Positions 11,522 to 24,260 of a stretch of 64,000 nucleotides of DNA are shown in pieces; positions within the stretch are counted from its first letter, which is position 1; each line of letters begins with the position of its first letter. The stretch spans positions 54,912,609 through 54,976,608 of the forward strand of contig OW121854.1 of assembly GCA_933228895.1 (NCBI GenBank), read 5' to 3'. Source of the stretch: Platycnemis pennipes (taxonomy: Eukaryota > Arthropoda > Insecta > Odonata > Platycnemididae). A program made the position numbers and the translations under genes. Under the pieces are notes generated by a model. That model was not told the origin of the DNA, searched no databases, and was given only the letters and a program-made list of their open reading frames with translations.

Positions 11522-11680
11522 GTGCTAGTTATAGCGGGAGGGGAGTCCTACAGGAATGTTCAGCTGCATAAACAATGAAAGATTTATTCCCAAGTATAAA
11601 CATCTGAATAATCTAATTCTCAGATTGAGTCTCAAGCTTTCAAATATTCTCTACATTTTACGACACTCAATATTTCTTTA
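11522..11680 (+). repeat. Tandem duplication, unit 2 (~160 bp)
   Basis: Second unit of the 161-bp-period tandem pair. It differs from unit 1 by substitutions and small indels. No further unit is visible on either side. Confidence 0.85.
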
Positions 11681-11864
11681 AATACCACAATGGGAGCCGG
11701 AATAAGCCTAATTATCATCTTAGCATGTTGAAGGATTAGCAAGACAACAAACGCCATAAAGTATTTGCTAATGAATATTAAAAGGCGATAGTAGAAAAAA
11801 TATATATTTATAATACAAACAAATAATTAAATTAAAATAAATGAAACATATCTCTGCTCATGTA

Positions 11865-12017
11865 GTGAATTTAGCACTACTAAGTCCTCTCTTACAATTA
11901 ACTGTTATAAACCGCGAACAAGTCCGCGCCCGGGAAAGAGAAAATCCACCCCGGGCGGGACTCAAACCCGCGACCTCGAGTATGGGAGGCAGGAGATATA
12001 TGCCGCCACCACCGAGA
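11865..12017 (-). mobile_element. tRNA-derived SINE
   Basis: On the minus strand the sequence begins with a tRNA-like head: GGTGGTGGCGG, then CTGCCTCCCAT, then a clear B box and T-arm (GCGGGTTTGAGTCCCGC, five-base stem with a seven-base loop). A GC-rich body follows (CCCGGGGTGGATTTTCTC), then an AT-rich tail. The anticodon-loop-like CTCCCAT hints at a glycine-type ancestor, but the arms do not fold as a functional tRNA. The head abuts the small minisatellite at 12,018. Confidence 0.7.
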
Positions 12018-12088
12018 TTGACAATGTTATGTGTTGACAATGATATGACAACTGTTATGATTGACAATGTTATGACAACTGTATATTG
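12018..12088 (+). repeat. Minisatellite, ~27-bp unit
   Basis: Two full units and one shortened unit of a TTGACAATGWTATGACAACT motif, starting at 12,018, 12,034 and 12,061. It sits directly against the 5' side of the minus-strand SINE. Confidence 0.75.
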
Positions 12089-12099
12089 TGAAAGTAGTG

Positions 12100-14200
12100 A
12101 CAGTATACGAACTAATTAACTACAGCATGTGAAATGGTTGAATACCCGACAATGGAGATAATGTTGGAATAGAGTTTTGCTCAGTCTTCGCTTCAACTAG
12201 ATTTTACCGAGGGTAATCGAAGTTACTCTCTTCGTGTTCTTGTTAAAACTCTCACTCATCCCTTCAATATTCTTCCATCGGTTACCAAAATTCATTTCGT
12301 AAATTACAATATTTTTTGGGTGTTGTGAGTATTTTTGTGGCACTGATTAAGGTTTTAATCAGAAATCTACCTCTATGCATGCATTTCTTTTACACACTGT
12401 GAAACTACATGATCCGTCTCCCATATACATGATCCATCCCCTATGCCATCTCCCATTAAATCCCACCATCAACTGACTGACTTTCTTCCCCATATGTGCA
12501 AAGCATTATCGTTCGTTTTCCTCCTCAACCACAGTGATTTTTTTCTCTCCTTCTTTCGCAAGTCACCGTAATCCTAATCTCTTCTCTAAGTCTAAGTTTC
12601 GAATCCAAATACCAAAAATTATAAGATTTTTTAATAAAATTAGGAAACTTACTTGGCTGCACGTGCTCTTTCAATTATATTATGTAGATTTGATGCGTGG
12701 ACGTTCGTGCCTAGAGCCTTCCATTAAAAAATATGCTTTTACCTTTAAAATATTAGTGATATGAATAGTTTAAAACCCTGAAAGCTAATTAAATTTTAGA
12801 CGTTATTTTTAGCTATTATTTCTGCTTCAGTGCATTATATATATTATTAATAATAATCATTAAAGAGGAATGCTATATATCATTTTTACCCACAGTCGAT
12901 GAATTTTTCGCTCTCTTTGTCAATATTATTTACGAAATTTTTAGTCACATTGAACCAAAAACAAATATTTCCGGCTCTTAAAATATAATTGAATACATTC
13001 ATTATTTGTCCATTGCAAACCTTGTTGACTTTGGATTCATCTCATTCTTGATTTACTATGTTATTTTTAATTAATTGTCATTATTTTGAACATGTCATCC
13101 TCTGAACAAATGTTGCACTGTGTAATCAGACGGGGGCAATGATCGAACTACGGAATCAGAGAGCCTATTGAATCGCGCGAAGCTGATTTAATGCCAGTCC
13201 CGTCCTCACCCTCCTCAAGAAGGCTCCGTTCAGCGTCCCCCCATGCCGGAAGTCTGTGCGGTCATATCCGTGACCCTGGTCGCCCGCTGACCCCAAGTGA
13301 TTCACACTCCCAGAGACATTCACGCCGATCCCGTCACGGCGACCCGCCCGCGTCACGTCTTAGCACATATTAACTGCCCCATCCGCAGGAGCTCCACACA
13401 CCAATTACCTGCCTCCACAACCCTCTCCACCAAAGCCTGTGCGTTATTGAATCAAGAATATTCAATTGTTTTCATCATAGCCAATTTACAATCGCTTATA
13501 CGAACTGAGGTAGTTCCTTGTCACTGATCTTCTCCCAAGTATCCCAATCTCTTATCTTCGTCCCAATACAAATATTTTTTTCTTCGAACGTAAGTAACGC
13601 TCTTCAAGTCTTCACCTTTCTTGCCTGATTTCATTCAATAAGGTACATTTATAATGTTTCCCTCTTCGGCATTTACACCTACCTACATCTACGAAGTACT
13701 CGGCTACCCACATCGAGGATGGGCTAGCTGGGCATCGAGGAGAGAGTGTCAATAATCACCAGTATTCAGTGCGTGCATGAATAACTAGTAGCAATATTTC
13801 TTGGCAATAATTAGGCACATGAAAATATCATGCATTACAGATTTCAAATACCTGTATCTTAAGCAACATATCTGTCTTCAGAATTTTCGGAGTGAATTCA
13901 TTATATTTACTGACATACAATTTGCCACTTTCTAAATTGAAACATTTGATACTTTCTTTGCATGTGGAATGTGTGAAGTTTTCTCGAGAGTTAATGGCTA
14001 AGTAATCAGGCGTTGGAAGCAAATTATCTTACCTTGGTGGAGACTCGATAAATATTGCATACCGCCCTCATTTGTCTAAGGGGTTTCACCAAAATATTTA
14101 CTTGCTTTAATATCTATGCATATCATTGCTAGGAGTACAGATATAGAGATTGGAGTAACTCTATTGTATAGAACATCGTAAAGTTTTGCATCCAATTTCA
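12100..14200. other. AT-rich DNA, no gene recognised
   Basis: No conserved coding or repeat signal was identified. A GC-richer patch at about 13,130-13,430 has overlapping open frames on both strands with no recognisable protein. Confidence 0.5.
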
Positions 14201-14214
14201 TTTTTATGATCTAT

Positions 14215-14300
14215 TAATTTCCGTTCGGCTATATAGGCCGGCCTTGCAAGCCGGCTCGATGAAGTTAGATTCTACCGGCATGAACATTGTTCCCTGTTAT
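14215..14300 (+). repeat. tRNA-Ala-like relic, probably a decayed SINE head
   Basis: CCGGC, CTTGCAA, GCCGG forms a perfect anticodon-type stem-loop with a seven-base loop and TGC in the anticodon position, as in tRNA-Ala. About 10 bases downstream, GTTAGATTC followed by TACCGGC resembles a decayed B box (GTTCGATTC). No matching acceptor stem or clean D-arm is visible, so this is not a functional tRNA gene. Confidence 0.4.
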
Positions 14301-15029
14301 CGCGCCTGGAGCATTGCTGTCCTCATTGCCTTGAGATTATTCTTGGACTAATTAGCACGATATATCATGAGAAGTAGGTGCTTCATCTTAGATCCTTATT
14401 AATAACTACCCTTAGTTAGGACACCGAAGCTGTATGTGGCATTTATGGAGACGGGGAAAATGGGAGAATAACGTTTTGGGATAAAATGAAGGGACACAGC
14501 AAATGCAGGGAACAAAAAAGATAAATAGCTCGAGGAAAATATATTTTAATGAGAGTTGTAGATGAAAATATTACTTTCAGAAGTCCATGTTGCCCAAAAC
14601 GACAAACACATAAATAACTGTAGCTGTACATATGAAAGTTCTAAATATATCATACACAATGCATATTAGATACCATTTTTTGCATTTGTTAGGCATGTCT
14701 AATCCATTCCTTTTAGCTTTATTGTATCGCATAATCAGTATTCCTTGATCAAGCAAGTTGGCTTATCGCGTGATACGGTATTCATGTAAGCAGTCTTAAT
14801 TCCATATTTTATGTAAGTCAAGTTGTGCATTTCGTGTTTAGAATCGCTTTATGTTATCTTCTGCATTAAATTTTTGCCATTATGTTTTAATGAACGCAAT
14901 TTTACAGATTTTCTTAGGTTTTGATGCAATACTGTCATATTTTTTTACGTTTTCTTCGCTACTTTCTTTAAATGTCTCTATTTTCAAATGATGATAACTC
15001 CCTCCCTATAATTATTGTAATACAAATTC

Positions 15030-15290
15030 TTTGCCTTCAACTACTATCATTTCGTGCATTCTTCCTTACATGGCATTGAAGAACCATAATCCAAATGCTC
15101 AACCATTCCATTCAATACTATTGCCTAAACAAGAATTTTACTTATTAATATTGCCTGGCATTAAACTTTTCATTATACTTCTCATTTCTTCAAAAATTTG
15201 CATTACGTCTTCATTTTTTCTTTGGTTCATCCATTTTATCTTCATCACTCTCCTGTAACACCGTATTCTGAATGCTTACAATGATGATTA
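15030..15290 (-). pseudogene. Non-LTR retrotransposon C-terminal relic
   Basis: Read on the minus strand near 15,200-15,270, one frame gives FRIRCYRRVMKIKWMNQRKN. This is the same signature as the better-preserved element at 62.4 kb (WCYRRMMKIK). The reading frame continues about 25 residues and then stops. Flanking sequence on both sides probably belongs to the same old copy but is too decayed to delimit. The motif lies just C-terminal of the reverse transcriptase in RTE-type elements. The copy is broken by stops and frameshifts. Confidence 0.55.
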
Positions 15291-15837
15291 TTGCAGCATT
15301 TTCCAAATACATCAATTTTTCGATTGATTTGACGCAGAATATCATCCTTTTAATATGATGCTTTCATATTTTTATTTTACTTATTCCTTCACTTATGCCA
15401 TGTATATTATTCGCGGTCTACTTCCGTAGTTCATAAAACTCACTTTACCCTATATGATATTCATCATGAAATTTTGTCTCAAGTTGTGGTCCGTAGTTCC
15501 GTCTTTGAATTTTACAATCGCGTGTTTTTTCTACATCTTTGCGGTGCCAGATTAAAACAGCCAGAATAATGTCTTTCAGTGAACACTGTCCCCGTTCCTC
15601 ATTTCTTTCCTTCTCCAACCACCACACTGTTGCTGTCATTTATGTATCTATATTTACGGTACTTCAATATTTATTGATTTATACCGCATTTCTGTACGTA
15701 AGTTTGAGGTATGCGGCTGCGTTCCATGCGAGGTCTTCACGTCCCATTGGGAAATGATTTTTAGCAGCATAATCGGTATTTTTGCAACATCAAAATGTTA
15801 TATTTATTCGTAGATTAATAGCTACTTCGTTTTTACT

Positions 15838-15890
15838 GCCGCACACCCTTAGGGTATATTTGCAGGGTATTATGTAGATTATCCGTTTTC
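15838..15890 (-). repeat. Dispersed repeat fragment (TACATAATACCCTG type)
   Basis: The minus strand reads CTACATAATACCCTGCAAAT, then ends with a GGTGTGCGG-type string. The same anchor occurs at 63,391-63,440 and, more diverged, at 36,950-37,025. Confidence 0.5.
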
Positions 15891-15899
15891 TCGTTTACT

Positions 15900-18150
15900 A
15901 TCCAAGCATCTAGTCGCGACCATCTTCATTGCTATTTCTGTTGCACCATTTCACGTGCTCATGTTTTTTTCCAGTCTATGTATGCGACCATTTTTGTAGA
16001 ATAAAAACTGATCTTCTTTTACCGACCGGAACATTGCCCTTCTAGATGAGGGGTATCCGTAGCTACCTCCTTCGCACGATTCACCCGCGCCTCTTCCTCC
16101 AACACCCCCTTGCAGGGCGGGAGAGGCTTCCATAAATGTCAACCTTCAGCTAAGTGCACCTGCGGCAAATTGATCTACTCCTCCGTTTACGAGGGGCTGA
16201 TTGATTCATGGACTCTCGGGTATCAGCCACCAGTATGACGGTGCTAATTTCAATCTGCAGTATGCAGGAAATACAAATAAGGAATTCTGGAGTTGTAAGT
16301 AGAGTCAAGTGATAGCAATATAACAAAATGTATGTACTCACACTTTAGCAATCGCCAGTGAAATTTTAAGCGCCGTCATTATGTGAAACAGCAATGAGCA
16401 ATCCAAGCATTATATGGGTATACATAATTAACAGTACTGCATCACACCCAATAAAGCAATAATTTTATCCTATGAAAAGAGATAACAGAAGAAAAAACAG
16501 ATAAAATAAAAGAAAAAACTTTTTAAAAAATTAAGATTTTAGCCTGCAGGATAATTATGTGCTATATATAATATATGCTATAATAAGCATATGCTCCTGG
16601 AAAGCCATTGGGGATCAGTGGTGAAGAAATTCAGTTTTTCGTATAGAAAACTAATAAGATTCTAAAATAGTTATTAGAATCTGGCATCCTAAAGGTCGGA
16701 AGTTGTTTTCATATAGTGCTATACTCATTTTTTCAGGCGCACGAAACGATATATTCATGATCAATGTGGAATCCTCACTATTTGCATATTAATTTCCGAT
16801 TCAAGTTAAAACATATCTCTGTAGGACTCAGTGCTAATAAATAATAACAGGATGTCGCTGACAATGATATCAGCACGCGATTGTTTGCTTATTCAATGCG
16901 CCTATAAAGTAGAATTCCTGCATATTTGATAACTTAATTCTGTAATATATTTTGTATTCAATAATTTCAACTCGTAATGCATTCTGAGTAGCTCAAAAGT
17001 GTAGAAATTGTGTAGGAAAGTATGACATTTACTGCACCAAACAAAGTTAACCCGTGTATGAGACATACATGCAATAATATTTAGTGAATTATTACTCATT
17101 ACGTAAAGTACCCAGGTCCATGAACTAATTTCATAAAATTAAAAAACCGATTTCATTAGCTATAGGAAAGTAAACACCAGAACTTATGCTACGTAAACTA
17201 GAACAGATGCTAAGTAAAAGGGATTATTGTTTTTAGCCAATGTGTGCAATGAGCAGTTGATGAAATATATGCTAAGAGAAGACCATTAATTGATTATTTC
17301 CCGGAGGAACAATATATAGAAGAGAAACCTTAGCTACATATTCATGTAACTTTTGCAAAACATACCGATACATTTTGTGAGAATGAGAATTTATTGCGAA
17401 TCACGCTATAATTACAAGGCATGGGTACAATTTATGAACTAAGACTGAATTATCATTCCCTTCAATAGTAATTTTCCCAACCTTTGTATTAAAACGGTTT
17501 TTAAGAAAACTTAAGAACCCAATATAATAATATTGCTATTCGAAAAAAGGTTGCGATTTCGTAAAAAAATTGCTACCTATGTACCTCGATATTGCGTTAA
17601 AAATCTTATTTTGGTTGGGCCATTATCAAGTAAGAGTAAATACCCGTATTGAAGTGATATATACCTAGTTGAGAGACAGTTTCATGAAAAGGAATTTTTT
17701 CCCCCAAAGGAGAAAAGGGTCAAGAAGCCTTCTACTCTGAGATAAAATTATTTCCTTTCCTCGATTCCACAACGTCCTCAAATTAGAGAACGTCGGTATC
17801 AAACTTCTATCTTCTCCTCAATTGGCATCAAAAATTATCTTCTCATTTTTCATGGTAATGGATTTCCACATTTTCCTCGTGAAATAAAATAATATTTCCC
17901 GCCTTCCCCCTACTATTCCCCGTTTAGATTCACGACCTGAGTTTCATTCTCGAAGCACTCACCCAATAAGACCGTGTGGATATGCACATGGGGCAGTAAA
18001 AATAAATTCATCGTAATTACTTCTCGGTCTTGGCAAATTATGAAAACGATAAGTATTCCTCGGTGAAAGGTAGAAAGACTTTAGAGTCCCAAAGGAGTCT
18101 GCTAGCATGAATAAATTAGGTTCTAATTCAACGGGCAGGACTCACTAGTA
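15900..18150. other. AT-rich DNA, no gene recognised
   Basis: Only short frames with no family resemblance. No repeat pair or hairpin of note was found apart from a short AT palindromic run near 16,560-16,600. Confidence 0.5.
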
Positions 18151-19190
18151 CCAGTCCTGCATTTCAGACCACTCCCTCATATGTAATTGTACCCGTCGCA
18201 TGATCCTTCGCCCTTGCTCTGCCAGACGTCGTGCGGAAATCCCTCCCGGCTGTGCCGAGAGCGACTATTTTTATCTCGTGGGCCACACAACTCCGTGCCC
18301 ACATCCCGACGTCTTGGTCTTTTTTTATTCGTTTCTTGCCTTCTCTCTTCATTCCTCCCCCCTCCCTCCTCCCAAGTTCCTGTGAAGACCAAGAGCCCAA
18401 CCCAATCCATTCTGCTTTCTCCTTTCTCCCATCCAACCCACACAACACCCCTCATTCCCTTCCTCGAACCGCCAACTCTCCCACTCTGTTCACCCTTACT
18501 TTTTTTTCTCAATCTTTTTTTTTTCTCGGAGTCAGCCACCTTCTCCTCCTTCCCGAGTCCTCCAGACATTCAATTGCCCTCTCCAACGCTCCGTCTTCGA
18601 CTGAGGTACTGACTGCCTTTGAGACTCGCGGACCCATTGTATCCCGAGCGACCAACTTTCTCTTCGAAGCTGTGGTCTCGTCGCTTCATCACCCTCTCCC
18701 GCCGCCTTTCATTCCCCTGGACCACTCATTCCCCCTCATTCTCTTACACCACACACCTCTGGTCTTCCGCGGGTGGAAGCACCCGGTCCGCCCACCCATC
18801 ACACCATTCCTCCCCCCCCGGCCCACATCCCACTCGTTTGCCCCCTCGAAAACGCAATCCGCTGTCCCATTCCACCCTCCCTTTCCCCCGCTCCGCTCCT
18901 CAAAAAGTCCAAAATTGCCTCTTTTTATCCATCCCCTCCGATTCTCCCCTCGCAATTCAACTTCTCATTTCCCAGACTTTTTTTCTTCCCGCTCCCCACC
19001 CGGCCATTCTTTCCGTCCGCTTTCTCCACCGTACCCTTCACCCGCCTCTCCACACCGTTTCGCCTTTCCTCCCCCAATTATCCACCTTGCTCTCGACTCT
19101 ACTTTCGAGGTTCTCCTGCGTTTATCTCGAAATATTCTTTCTCGCTCAGCGGCGAGAACGCCTGCTGAAGAATATTCTATCTATGAGTAA
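18150..19190. other. Large pyrimidine-rich GC island
   Basis: About 1 kb in which the top strand is heavily C/T-biased, with long CCTCC, TTCTC and CCCC runs. Because stop codons need purines, several frames stay open together, the longest spanning 18,231-19,190. The predicted products are Ser/Pro/Phe/His-rich, lack any domain I recognise, and overlap equally long frames in other phases. I therefore do not call a gene. A C-run cluster at 18,812-18,831 could form a G-quadruplex on the minus strand. Confidence 0.6.
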
Positions 19191-19199
19191 TTTTGTTCT

Positions 19200-21590
19200 G
19201 GATTTTTTATGCGCCGTTCTCAATTTTTTTCACGTTTCATTATTATCCGCACTCTTCCCAACGAGCAAATAACTCTTATATCAACATTCACGAATGTGGA
19301 GCTCAAATTAAACGTTGCATTACACGAAGATGATTAGTATTACTTCTTTAAATGGCGGGAGTTTTTTCCAGAGCGATGTATACTATTTTTAATCCTTTGA
19401 AAATAATGCATTGAATTCATGAGCTGTATATGTGTGCTACGTAGAATTGGCAGGAAATAAGTTTTTTGTAATGATTTATATGAGAAAAAATAAATTTACA
19501 TATTTTCAACACAATTCTAAACCAACTTAAAATGAAAACTATTCTCATGTGGGTATAAAACTCTTATTTTCGTATCCCATGTTACATGTATCAAAATGTA
19601 CCTAGTTGACTGAAAAAGTTTTTGTTATTCGCACTATTAAAGATATACGCAGGGTTTTTGTACAACTATGACGAAATGGTCATATTAGAAGATTCCAAAT
19701 CTTCTAAATGGCCTCCAAAATAAATTTTCAACTCTAATGTGCTTGAAGCTGATAATAATAATATTATTGTTTATTGTCATATTACACTTACAATAGTTTA
19801 ACTATTATTAGGGTAAGTTGGTGACTCGTCAGAAGCATAAAATTATTTTGGGACAATATATACACGCTTAGGGGTAAATACATTATAACCTCAAAAGATA
19901 TACATAATTTGAAGTACATGGATGCAATTTTGCACTTAGTGCTTCCCCCTCACTCTACGCGGAGATCATCACTCTCTCCGGATCGAGAATGGCGCCATGA
20001 GCGTCGAAACGTCTCCCAGTTTACTTTGTGAGTGTCTCCTTTTTTCGTGTATCTATGTTTCTTGTTAAGTGTCCTCTTGTGCGAACTATTGTATATCCGC
20101 CTAGTTCGTCCTCTATGTGAACATACCTCATCATCAAGATACACTTGAATACAGTACTATGTTTTATCTATCTATATTTCGTTTACCTTGCTTTTTAAAA
20201 CATAGAAATTGGTTGATTTATTTTTTATGTCTATAGTTAACGTGTTATATAGTTATATACCAATGCCCTGTGGAATATGTTCGTATAGTTTTCGTCTGAC
20301 TAGGATATATAAGTAACTCATGATTAAATCACACTTTGTTTCAACTTTTAGGAAGCCTTTATTATTTGGTATCATTATTTCGTTTCCATATCATTTATTT
20401 TAAATGCGAATAAATCGTACAATTTATTTTTATATTCCCTCTCCTAATCTGGAAAGTTCAATTTCGGCGTAAGATTTGTACAGATCTGTCACCGGGAATA
20501 CGAAACACTATCTGATAGAAACTTCTTTTATTGAGTCCAAAGTAATTGATGGGCGTTTCGTTTTAATGAGTGGCATTCCATAGAAACTTCCGAGGTTAGC
20601 TTAATATAAACTTCATCTATCAGTTGGTCAATCAATCACTTTATCTATTGAAGCTCTCGACTCACTATCGCACTATACTCCGTCACTTTCTTTCTATTTC
20701 TTTCACTTACTCAGTTTCTTAAATCACCAACGCTCTGTTCTAATTTTCTGCTTTCACAATCTTTACCCAAGTGAACATTCTTCTCTCTCAACTACTGCCT
20801 TTTATTCATACCAATTCATTGATCTCATTTTCTTTAAAATCTATATTAGCACCACTATTTGCTTTAGATAATCGATCACATCCCGAAGAATGTAAGGCGT
20901 TGTCATTTATCTCCCCTTACTTAAATTATTCTTCATTTCTTGTTCATATCCTCTTGTCAATCAAGGCTAAAATTAACTAAACATACCTGTAAGATATATG
21001 TTTTTTATCAAATCAAGGGGCAAATTAATCGTGTGATTTGTGTGCTTTATGAAAATCCGGCAAAGTTTCCCCAAAAATAGATAGCATTTGGAAATATTTT
21101 GACATGTAAAACATTGATCAAGAACAGGAAGCCCTTCATTCAACCAGAGATATTAGTTGAATTCGGTAGGTTTATTGAAAGGGTGTAAAATTGAAGGTGG
21201 ACTTAAATTTATTAAGAATATTGTTGTTGGTGTGTGCTATTTATTACTGTGTGTATACCTAGTTAAAGTGTGGAAAGTATTAGTTCAATTATGCAAATGA
21301 TACTTGTGACCGAAGCGTCCATATTCATATGTGAATTGTATCGTTCAACTCTGTTAAATTATCCACTATCACTCTTAATGTGAAAATGCAATCAAAATCT
21401 ACTGAAAACCGATGTGAAATCCATCAAATGATAGCATAATATACGTGACCTTTTGGGTGCCACTTTTTCGAGCTCATTTTTTTCTGAAATTTGTTTCATT
21501 AAAACCGCGACAAATTTTTCATCAATTCCTTCAGAGCGAATGCGGACTCGTATGCCGTCCTCGAAAAAATTCATAAAAATTTCTTTAGCA
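19200..21590. other. AT-rich DNA, no gene recognised
   Basis: Unassigned. It contains a short imperfect AT-rich palindromic run near 19,750-19,810 and no coding signal. Confidence 0.5.
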
Positions 21591-22210
21591 ACGACGGCTG
21601 GCGCTCGAGTCTGCAGAGAGTTGCGACCATTTGCCGGTCTCCACCGTAGCGGTCACCTGTTTCATCCCCGCAGGACCCTCCCTCCTGCTTTTTCATTCCT
21701 TTGCTCGCTCTGTCCCTTACCCACCACGCTGACCCGATCTCCTCCCGTGTTCTCTTCAACTCCGATCTTTCCTCCCGCCCTTATCTACGGCCTCCCACCT
21801 CTCCACTCCATCACGGCGTTTCTTTCGCTCCCACCCCTCTTCTGCTCCACCCGTTCATTCTCTCCCCCGTCTTACGAAATCCCAGCCTCGGCACTCACGT
21901 GAAAAGGAAAATTACAACCCATTCTGGCAAAGGTCAGTGCCTCCCGAGTGCCCCGTGGCCACTCTTATAACCGTTCCGGTTAACTGCTTATTAGCGCATT
22001 GAGGACATGGAGGCGCGCCTGCAGGCTGGCGGTGGCCAGGAGAATTGCTGGACTGGTCGGGGAGGGGAGGATCTCACTTAATGAGACGGAATTACGGCCA
22101 TTCTGTTCCTACACTTCCGGGGAAATGTCTTCTTATCCAACTCCGGGATATCGAGCCGTCCGAAGAGCGCTGTCACGATGCGAAACGCGGAGGGAATTAG
22201 TGTTTTGGAG
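21590..22210. other. GC-rich island
   Basis: CpG-containing, C-rich in its first half. Overlapping open frames on both strands have no recognisable protein. A promoter or CpG-island role is possible but not shown. Confidence 0.5.
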
Positions 22211-23440
22211 TTGGTTCATGTAATAAGACACCAGAGAAGAGTTCTAGTTTATTAATTGGTGAGCCTCAAGGTATATTTAACTCATATTTCTTGGTCGAAG
22301 AAAAACAATAATTGGAGCGGACATAGCAGTGGAACCTAAGAACAGTTTTGCCATTGCTTACATATTTGCATATCCGTAATCCGCTTTTCATTAAAAATTG
22401 GGCTATACTGCTATCTAATCAGTGGTGAGATACACAAATATTAATCAAGCTATCGTTTTCATTGATATCAAGGGCTTGGTGAGTGAATATATTTTAATGT
22501 ATGGAATTGCTAGATAGTAATTTCAAAACGATGCGAAAATTGCCTTTAAAATTAAATCATCGTCAGTTTCAAAGGGTATTGAAGGTGTGTACACAACATA
22601 AATGTTGAATACGAAATCAAATTAAAGCAATCGCGGTACTAACCAGGGCACTCTTCGTTTAAAAAGCCATCAGCATGCACACTCTCTCCTCATTAACCTC
22701 AGTGATGAAAATTAACGCTCTCGAAATGGCACCCCAATTAATAATCTGAGAAAAAAATTGCGTGGAAAATTCCGTAGTTGAATTAATGATGCTTGCTCTA
22801 CGGCTTTCATCTCGAACAAAGAAAATTATATTTTTATTAATTATATTAATATTAATAACAGGCATACTATAATAATTACTAATTTTAGGCGAAGAAAAAA
22901 ATGAATGTGACGTGATACAACAAATCTACTTGAAACTCTTATGTTAGTGAAAGGGTGCAAATGGACCTTTTGACGTTTTTCGAGATCATTTCCAGCGAAG
23001 CAGTAATATAGTTCGATTGCATATGGAAAAATTTTACGCAATATTCTCCTAATTTTTTTGACTTCTCACTCACATCCAAAATATAATTTAGCAGAAAAGG
23101 CTGTGAATTTTCAAATCTGTTAAGTCGCACGGAGTCAACGCTTTTCGTGCAGGTTATCTTTGAGTTCGTTTTCTGCTTTACGCAAAACATTCAACGACAC
23201 ATTAGCAAAATCTGTATTTTGGAAGAACTTGGTTCCAGTCAGCGGATAAATCAAATAGCCAGCGGAAGGGATGGAGACTCTTGACTCTCTCCCTCTTCGC
23301 TCATATGTCAAGACAAATATGAAGGGTGATGCAAGAAAAAAAAGATTAGGTGAAAAACTTCGCTGAATCTTACCAAAATTTCTTGATTGTGATGACGTGA
23401 TTGAGGTCATACAGCGAGAAAAAAGCATTCCCACCAAATC
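22210..23440. other. AT-rich DNA, no gene recognised
   Basis: Short minus-strand open frames only, with no family resemblance. Confidence 0.45.
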
Positions 23441-24260
23441 TTCACCGGTGAGACCTCACTCCCTGGCATGAGTTGGGGTCACCGACCCGACCAAAAAAGC
23501 GAAGAGGGTAAGGCTCTGAGCTAGGGCAGGGAAAAGGCAAGGAGATATATGTCCGCGAGTCCCGATTAGACATCCGGCTCTGACGGAGGCGCTCCACAAG
23601 ACCCGGCATGTGAAAGGGTACCGAGCAAGAAAGCTTGCCGTGGCTTCTCGGCTGCTGCTATCATAATTACTAGGGCCGAGGGAGGCCCAGACGTGGGCCG
23701 GTGGTTGGTTGGGCAGGAACTGCCCTTTTCTTCCTCGCCGCAAGGAGATAAACAGGAGGTGAGTGGCGGAAGGGCAGTCTGAAATGGAACACCTCCAGGG
23801 GTTAAGGGTCGTCGGATGGGCACTTAAATAATATCAATCTTCGTCCCATCGCGACGAGCAGGGTCAAAAAAAGGGGGTAAGAGGGAAGTTGCCGCGCGTG
23901 AGGTTAGGAGGGCACAAGGACGGGGAGAAATTATTCATTAGCAGCGTCTCAACATCTCGAGATGATATATTCTCGGGCCGCACGCGAGGGGAATGGTTTC
24001 GCGGGCACGGAATCTTTTCGGCGGACGAGGGCGGACGGGCGATTAGCGAGAAAAGGGGCGAGCAGCGTCCGGGAAAGGAAGAAGTGAGAATGGAGTGGGA
24101 GTTCAACGTGGAAACGGCCGGCCATTTCACTTACCCCAGGGGGCTGCTTTCCCACAGAGAAGGCCGACCGGTGCCAGAGTCGGCGGACTGAGTGGTCGTG
24201 GGCTTGAGTAGGTGCGGCGGGAGACGTCTTATCCGATACTGAAGAAGGTCAGCAAACAGC
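23440..24260. other. GC-rich island, purine-rich on top strand
   Basis: GC- and CpG-rich with G-rich stretches and several overlapping open frames on both strands. None shows a conserved motif. Confidence 0.5.

Noticed and set aside
12598..12612. TTTCGAATCC as a B box
   Set aside because: An isolated string with no tRNA-like surroundings, likely chance.
18231..19190. 320-codon open frame on the plus strand, the longest in the window
   Set aside because: It lies in a pyrimidine-rich island where stop codons are rare. Two other plus-strand frames and minus-strand frames are open over the same bases. The product is Ser/Pro/Phe/His-rich without a recognisable domain.
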